DNA of 64,000 bases from Bradyrhizobium betae (lineage in GTDB: Bacteria > Pseudomonadota > Alphaproteobacteria > Rhizobiales > Xanthobacteraceae), in NCBI RefSeq assembly GCF_008932115.1, contig NZ_CP044543.1, positions 5,710,501-5,774,500 of the forward strand, in the 5' to 3' direction. The notes beneath the pieces are model-generated. The model worked only from the letters and a program-made list of their open reading frames with translations, searched no databases and was not told where the DNA came from. Position 1 is the stretch's first letter. Every line of letters begins with the position of its first letter. Positions 59,439-64,000 of the stretch are shown in pieces. A program made the position numbers and the translations under genes.

Positions 59439-59729
59439 GTTTTTCTCCAGACAGGACAAGAGAACGTTGTTTGCGTTGCCCGGTTCCAAAACCGGGGTTT
59501 GTCCTAGATAGGGGCTCCGTTACGGTATGAAAGTCCTCCCTGGTAATGATATTCGTGCCATCATGTAATGAGCCCAGCGTGGTCAGGACCGGCTGCCGAA
59601 GGGCTGTTCGCCGGCATTTTACTTTGGATGCACAACGGTTTGGGCTACATATATAGGCAGGTATCGGGTTAAATCGGCTGAGCCGGCCCGGAGTGGTTGT
59701 TGAGGGCTCCGCCCCAGAAGGACATGGAT

Positions 59730-60056
<327 letters not shown>

Positions 60057-60059
60057 GGC

Positions 60060-60611
60060 GTGCCTGCGCTGACGCGCCGGATCGGCGGCGCGCAGCTCGA
60101 GGTCATCGTTGCTGACATCACCACACTGAGCGTTGACGCCATCGTCAACGCAGCCAACACGTCGCTCCTTGGCGGGGGCGGCGTGGACGGCGCGATCCAT
60201 CGGGCGGCCGGGCCCGACCTGGTCGCCGAATGCCGGACGCTCCACGGCTGCAAAACGGGCGACGCCAAGATCACCAAAGGCTATCTGCTCAAGGCCGCGC
60301 ATGTGATCCACACCGTCGGACCGGTCTGGAATGGCGGCACGCTGGGCGAAGACGATCTGCTGGTCTCCTGCTATCGCCGCTCGATGGAGCTGTGCCGGGA
60401 GCACGAACTGACCTCGCTGGCATTCCCCGCGATCTCGACCGGCGTTTTCCGTTTCCCCGCCGACCGGGCAGCCGATATCGCCGTCCGTACGACGATCGAA
60501 GAGCTCCCGGCCGCGCCATCCGTTGCTCGCGTCGTGTTCTGCTGCTTTGCAGAGCCGAGCGCCAGGCTCCATGCCGAGGCGCTTGCGCGACACAGCGGCC
60601 CTTGTGCCTGA
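60060..60611 (+). CDS. Macrodomain protein (O-acetyl-ADP-ribose deacetylase-like)
   Basis: This 183-aa single macrodomain protein binds ADP-ribose and removes O-acetyl groups. It has the family loop [20 protein letters not shown] (about residues 30-49), the [12 protein letters not shown] segment and [10 protein letters not shown]. It starts with GTG 60060, only 3 bp after grxD. This pairing with a glutaredoxin is a compact two-gene unit. YmdB-like function is probable from the sequence. Confidence 0.9.
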   Translation: MPALTRRIGGAQLEVIVADITTLSVDAIVNAANTSLLGGGGVDGAIHRAAGPDLVAECRTLHGCKTGDAKITKGYLLKAAHVIHTVGPVWNGGTLGEDDLLVSCYRRSMELCREHELTSLAFPAISTGVFRFPADRAADIAVRTTIEELPAAPSVARVVFCCFAEPSARLHAEALARHSGPCA

Positions 60612-60656
60612 TGACGCCGTCAGTACACTCCGCCCGCCACGTTCCGGGGAGGGGCT

Positions 60657-61943
60657 ATGATTTCACAGTCTGGACTGCGCGCGTTCGTCTGCGGCACGCT
60701 GGTAGCGTTAGGCACGATCACGCTCGCGCGTGCTGAGGGCACCTACGAGATCCCGGCCGGCGCACATTTCAATCAGGAGAAGCTCTCGAGGATCAGCGAG
60801 TTCTTCAAGAATGAGGTCGCGACCGGCAAGATCGCCGGCGCAACCGTGTTGATCAAGCAGCACGGCAAGCCGGTCTACCACGAAGCCTTCGGCGTGCAGG
60901 ACGTGGCGAGCAAGGCGCCGATCACGGACAAGACGATCTTCCGCCTGTTCTCGATGAGCAAGGCGATCGCGTCCGTCGTCGCCGTGCAGTTGATCGAGGA
61001 CGGCAAGATCAAGCTCGATGATCCCGTCTCGAAATACATCCCGTCCTTCGCCAATGTGAAGGTCGGCGTCGAGAAGAAGGCCGACGACGGCACCAAGTCG
61101 CTCGAGCTCGTGCCGCCCACGCGGCCGATGACCGTGCTCGATCTGATGCGCCATACCTCCGGCGTCACCTATGGCTTCTACGGCGACAGCCTGGTGCGCA
61201 AGGCCTATCGCGACGCCAATATCTATGCCGGCGATTTCGACCTCGCCGAGTTCGCCGAGCGCATCGCCAAACTGCCGCTGCACAATCAGCCGGGCGCGCT
61301 CTGGCAGTACGGCCACTCCACCGACATCCTGGCGCGCGTGATGGAGATCGCGACCGGCAAACCGCTGCTCGACATCGAGCGGGAGAAGCTGCTCGATCCG
61401 CTCGGCATGGTCGATACCGGCTTCTTCGTCACCGATCCCGAGAAGCAGAAGCTTCTGGCGCAGCCGGTGCCGAACGACAGCGATTTCCGGGTCGGCCGGA
61501 TCAACGATCCGACGGTCGTCAAGAAGATCCAGTTCGCCAGCGGCGGCATGGTCACGACCATGGCGGACTACGAGCGCTTTGCACAGATGCTGCTCAACGG
61601 CGGCAGCCTCGACGGCAAGACCATCCTCAAGCCCGAGACCTTCAAGCTGATGGTGACCGACCAGGTCGGCCCGGGCTCCGGCGTCGATCGTGATTACTTC
61701 TACTTCCCCGGCGACGGTTTTGGCTTCGGCCTCGGGCTTGCGGTCCGCACCGATCCCGGCAACGCCAAGCCGCCGCCGCCCGGCGATCTCGGTGAGTTGA
61801 AGTGGGACGGCGCCTCCGGCTGCTATTTCGTGATCGACCCCAAGCAGGACATGTTCTTCGTGCTGCTGGAGCAGACCCCGACCGAGCGCCAGCGCGTGCA
61901 GCGGACATTGAAGCAGTTGGTCTATGAAGCCATGGAGAAGTGA
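60657..61943 (+). CDS. Serine hydrolase, class C beta-lactamase fold (copy 1)
   Basis: This 428-aa secreted serine hydrolase of the beta-lactamase/transpeptidase-like family has a signal peptide (AFVCGTLVALGTITLARA) and the catalytic SMSK (Ser99-Lys102). A YGHS motif (about residue 217) replaces YxN, and FGFGLGLAV lies near the C-terminus. This matches esterase/penicillin-binding-type beta-lactamase-fold enzymes such as EstB. It is the first of two tandem paralogues; the next starts inside its end (20-bp overlap). The substrate is unknown. Confidence 0.85.
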   Translation: MISQSGLRAFVCGTLVALGTITLARAEGTYEIPAGAHFNQEKLSRISEFFKNEVATGKIAGATVLIKQHGKPVYHEAFGVQDVASKAPITDKTIFRLFSMSKAIASVVAVQLIEDGKIKLDDPVSKYIPSFANVKVGVEKKADDGTKSLELVPPTRPMTVLDLMRHTSGVTYGFYGDSLVRKAYRDANIYAGDFDLAEFAERIAKLPLHNQPGALWQYGHSTDILARVMEIATGKPLLDIEREKLLDPLGMVDTGFFVTDPEKQKLLAQPVPNDSDFRVGRINDPTVVKKIQFASGGMVTTMADYERFAQMLLNGGSLDGKTILKPETFKLMVTDQVGPGSGVDRDYFYFPGDGFGFGLGLAVRTDPGNAKPPPPGDLGELKWDGASGCYFVIDPKQDMFFVLLEQTPTERQRVQRTLKQLVYEAMEK

Positions 61944-63204
61944 CGCGTTCGGGCGCCGCGCTCTGATCGCGGCGCTCGTCCTTCTGTTCGGGGCCGTCGG
62001 CGCGAAGGCGGGTCCGGACGGACGGGCCGCGCACGACTTCTCGCCCGAAGGCCTGGCAAGAGTCTCGGACTACATCCGGAACGAGGTCGCCGCCGGCACG
62101 TTTCCGGGCGCGATTCTGCTGCTGCAGCAGCACGGCAAGCCGGTCTACTATCAGCAGTTCGGTGTCCGCGACGTCGCCACTGAGATTTCGATGAGCGCGG
62201 ACACGATCTTCCGCCTTTATTCGATGTCGAAGCCGATCACGTCGGTCATGGCGATGATGCTGGTCGAGGAGGGCAGGCTTTCGCTCGACGATCCCGTCGC
62301 GAAATACATTCCGGCCTTTGCCGGGATGAAGGTCGGGGTCGAGAAGAAGGCCGCGGACGGCAAGGCGCTGGTGCTGGAGCCGCTGGAGCGTCCGGTCACG
62401 ATCAGGGATCTGCTGCGCCACACCGCGGGACTGCCTTACGGCTATCAAGGCGGCGGCGCGGTGCGCGAACTCTATGATGCGGCCAAGCTCTTCGACAGCG
62501 ATCTCAGCAATGCCGATTTCGTGGCGAAGGTCGCCGCGCTGCCGCTGGTCGAGCAGCCCGGCACGGTGTGGGACTACGGCCATTCCACCGACGTGCTCGG
62601 CCGCGTCGTCGAGGTGATCTCGGGAAAGACGCTGCTGCAGTTCGAGAAGGAGCGGCTGCTCGATCCGCTTCACATGACCGAGACGGCGTTCTTCGTTGCC
62701 GATCCCGCCAAATTCCCGCGTATCGCCGAGCCGATGCCGGCCGACCGCAACATCAATCCGACCACGCAGCTTCGCGATATCAGGCGGCCGGTGGCATGGG
62801 AATCGGGTGGCGCCGGCATGGTCGGCACGATCGGCGACTACGCCCGCTTCGCGCAGATGCTGCTGAACGGCGGCAGCTATGAGGGGCGGCGCTATCTCAA
62901 GCCCGAGACCATCGCGCTGATGGCGTCGGACCACATCGGCCCCGAGACCAAAATCGCGCGCGACCAGAATTATTATCCGGGCGGGAGTTCCGGTTTCGGC
63001 CTCGGCTTTGCCGTCCGCACCTCGGTGCCATCAGGCACGTCGTGGCCGCTCGGTGAATATCGCTGGGACGGCGTCGGCGGCACCTTCTTCTTCATCGATC
63101 CCGAAGACGATGTGTTCGGGATCTTCATGGTGCAGACCCCGTCGCAGCGCGGCCGGATTCAACTGGCGTTGAAGACGCTGATCTATCAGGCGATGGGGCG
63201 CTGA
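61924..63204 (+). CDS. Serine hydrolase, class C beta-lactamase fold (copy 2)
   Basis: This 426-aa paralogue of the preceding gene has a signal peptide (RRALIAALVLLFGAVGAKA) and the catalytic SMSK at residues 100-103. YGHSTDV occurs again in the middle and GFGLGFAV near the C-terminus. It overlaps the first gene by 20 bp, so translation is probably coupled. The two differ enough that they may act on different esters or amides. Confidence 0.85.
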   Translation: MKPWRSDAFGRRALIAALVLLFGAVGAKAGPDGRAAHDFSPEGLARVSDYIRNEVAAGTFPGAILLLQQHGKPVYYQQFGVRDVATEISMSADTIFRLYSMSKPITSVMAMMLVEEGRLSLDDPVAKYIPAFAGMKVGVEKKAADGKALVLEPLERPVTIRDLLRHTAGLPYGYQGGGAVRELYDAAKLFDSDLSNADFVAKVAALPLVEQPGTVWDYGHSTDVLGRVVEVISGKTLLQFEKERLLDPLHMTETAFFVADPAKFPRIAEPMPADRNINPTTQLRDIRRPVAWESGGAGMVGTIGDYARFAQMLLNGGSYEGRRYLKPETIALMASDHIGPETKIARDQNYYPGGSSGFGLGFAVRTSVPSGTSWPLGEYRWDGVGGTFFFIDPEDDVFGIFMVQTPSQRGRIQLALKTLIYQAMGR

Positions 63205-63210
63205 CGTTTC

Positions 63211-63245
63211 GTAGCCCGGATTTCGCTGCGCTCCATCCGGGCTAC
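63211..63245. repeat. GTAGCCCGGAT palindrome
   Basis: GTAGCCCGGAT and ATCCGGGCTAC flank TTCGCTGCGCTCC, a perfect 11-bp arm pair. It lies 4 bp before the end of the leftward threonine aldolase gene and may act as its terminator. Confidence 0.75.
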
Positions 63246-63249
63246 GGGA

Positions 63250-64000
63250 TCATGCTCCGCGAACGATCTCGCGCACGTATCCGATCGTTTCCTCGACCTG
63301 GGCCGCATTGACGTCGAGATGGGTACAGGCGCGGATGCGGCCGTCCATCATCGCGAGCGTCACGCCGCGTTGGCGCAATGCCGCGACCATCTTGTCGCCG
63401 GCGACGCCGGCACCATCGGGCTTGAAGAACACGAGATTGGTCTCGGGCTCCTGCACCTCGATGCCTGCGATCTGCGACAGGCCGCGGGCGAGTGCGCGCG
63501 CATTGGCATGGTCGTCGGCGAGGCGGTCGACGTGATGGTCGAGCGCGTAGATGCAGGCGGCGGCGCAGATTCCGGCTTGCCGCATCGAGCCGCCAAGGCG
63601 CTGCTTCCACTGCCAGACCGCGTCGATGAAGGCGCGCGAGCCCGCGAGCACGCCGCCGATCGGGGCGCCGAGGCCCTTGGAGAAATCGATCCAGGCCGAA
63701 TCCCACCCCGCCGTCATGTCGCGCGGGGAGATGCCGCTGGCCACCGTGGCGTTGAGCAGGCGCGCGCCGTCCATGTGGGTGACGAGGCCGTTGGCCTTGG
63801 CGATCGCGACGATCTCGTCGAGCGCGGCCTTTTTCCAGATCGTGCCGCCGCCGATATTGGCGGTCTGCTCGACGCTGACGACGGTCTGCGGCGGCTGATA
63901 GCGCGTGCGCGGATGCAGCGCCTTGCGGAACGTCTCCGGCGTGAACTGGCCGTCGGCGCCCTTCAACTGCGTCACCTGAAAGCCGCCGATCGCGGCATGC
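63250..64000 (-). CDS. ltaE: Low-specificity threonine aldolase (5' partial)
   Basis: This PLP enzyme cleaves threonine to glycine and acetaldehyde. The visible ~250 residues hold the middle and C-terminal part: THMDGARLLNATVASGISPR, the PLP lysine in DFSKGLGAPIGG, and the GGSMRQAG segment. The frame stays open to base 64000, so the N-terminal ~100 residues lie outside. A GTG at 63975 gives no proper start. It could also feed the glycine cleavage genes earlier in the window. Confidence 0.9.
   Translation of the reverse strand, partial: HAAIGGFQVTQLKGADGQFTPETFRKALHPRTRYQPPQTVVSVEQTANIGGGTIWKKAALDEIVAIAKANGLVTHMDGARLLNATVASGISPRDMTAGWDSAWIDFSKGLGAPIGGVLAGSRAFIDAVWQWKQRLGGSMRQAGICAAACIYALDHHVDRLADDHANARALARGLSQIAGIEVQEPETNLVFFKPDGAGVAGDKMVAALRQRGVTLAMMDGRIRACTHLDVNAAQVEETIGYVREIVRGA

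Overview
The window reads as chromosome of a Bradyrhizobium-type alphaproteobacterium (Rhizobiales). GC and third-position GC are high, and gene content and order fit that genus: recA, gcvTHP with a glycine riboswitch, alaS, icd, trmJ, purC-S-Q-L, bolA, grxD and cynS. Several families of imperfect palindromic repeats are scattered between genes and also fit (GTAGGGTGGG...CCCACCCTAC, GCATGATC...GATCATGC, GTCATTGCG...CGCAATGAC). No search was run, so the genus is an inference from recognised sequence style. Layout, 1-11.9 kb: a partial XRE regulator, a FrnE-like DsbA protein and an acetyltransferase come first. Next is a sulfide/redox module: sqr-trxC-DUF2892-DUF302-ccoG on the minus strand, divergent from a SqrR/BigR-like ArsR regulator, followed by an RND efflux pair and an AhpD-like protein. 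One 16-bp palindrome overlaps promoter elements of both divergent units. Layout, 11.9-17.7 kb: small secreted, lipoprotein, PilZ, HdeA-like, thioesterase and zinc-ribbon genes, a relic of a PQQ dehydrogenase, and two tandem minus-strand candidate small RNAs, each ending in a terminator with a T-tract. Layout, 17.8-19.7 kb: a small accessory island lies before recA. It has a class II tRNA whose anticodon reads UUA (a predicted ochre suppressor with leucine-type features), a 140-aa unknown protein 28 bp downstream, a decayed transposase, and a Cys-rich secreted protein. It is flanked by repeated AAAYAGGCCAC motifs. Layout, 19.7-29.2 kb: recA with a LexA box and terminator, then three tandem DUF1835-like paralogues, then gcvP, gcvH and gcvT (minus strand) behind a tandem glycine riboswitch. 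Layout, 29.2-41.7 kb: alaS followed at once by a cyclic-nucleotide-gated K+ channel; DUF3303 and DUF3455 proteins; icd with a one-base frameshift; TrmJ fused to a DUF559 nuclease-like domain; a diguanylate cyclase; a hotdog-type protein; and a quinone oxidoreductase, LuxR regulator and MddA-like methyltransferase in a tight minus-strand cluster. Layout, 41.9-46.4 kb: a scarred region with a frameshifted BTAD-hydrolase gene, a 5'-truncated TetR gene, an intact osmC, a 5'-truncated cyanate-type ABC ATPase, intact cynS, and an ATPase-inhibitor zeta subunit. Layout, 46.7-64 kb: purC-purS-purQ with a Bug-type binding protein translationally coupled, a DMT exporter, a thioesterase, purL, membrane and hypothetical genes, bolA, ltrA, egtD-egtB (ergothioneine), grxD with a macrodomain protein, two tandem class C beta-lactamase-fold hydrolases, and a partial threonine aldolase running off the right edge. 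How the genes work together: the first module is consistent with sulfide oxidation and thiol redox homeostasis (Sqr, TrxC, persulfide-type sensor), and the right-hand part with glutathione/ergothioneine redox (grxD, bolA, egtBD). Glycine cleavage, purine synthesis and alanyl-tRNA synthesis are housekeeping. One-base shortfalls in G or C runs occur in icd, in the BTAD-hydrolase gene and in one repeat copy, so some apparent lesions may be sequencing error.
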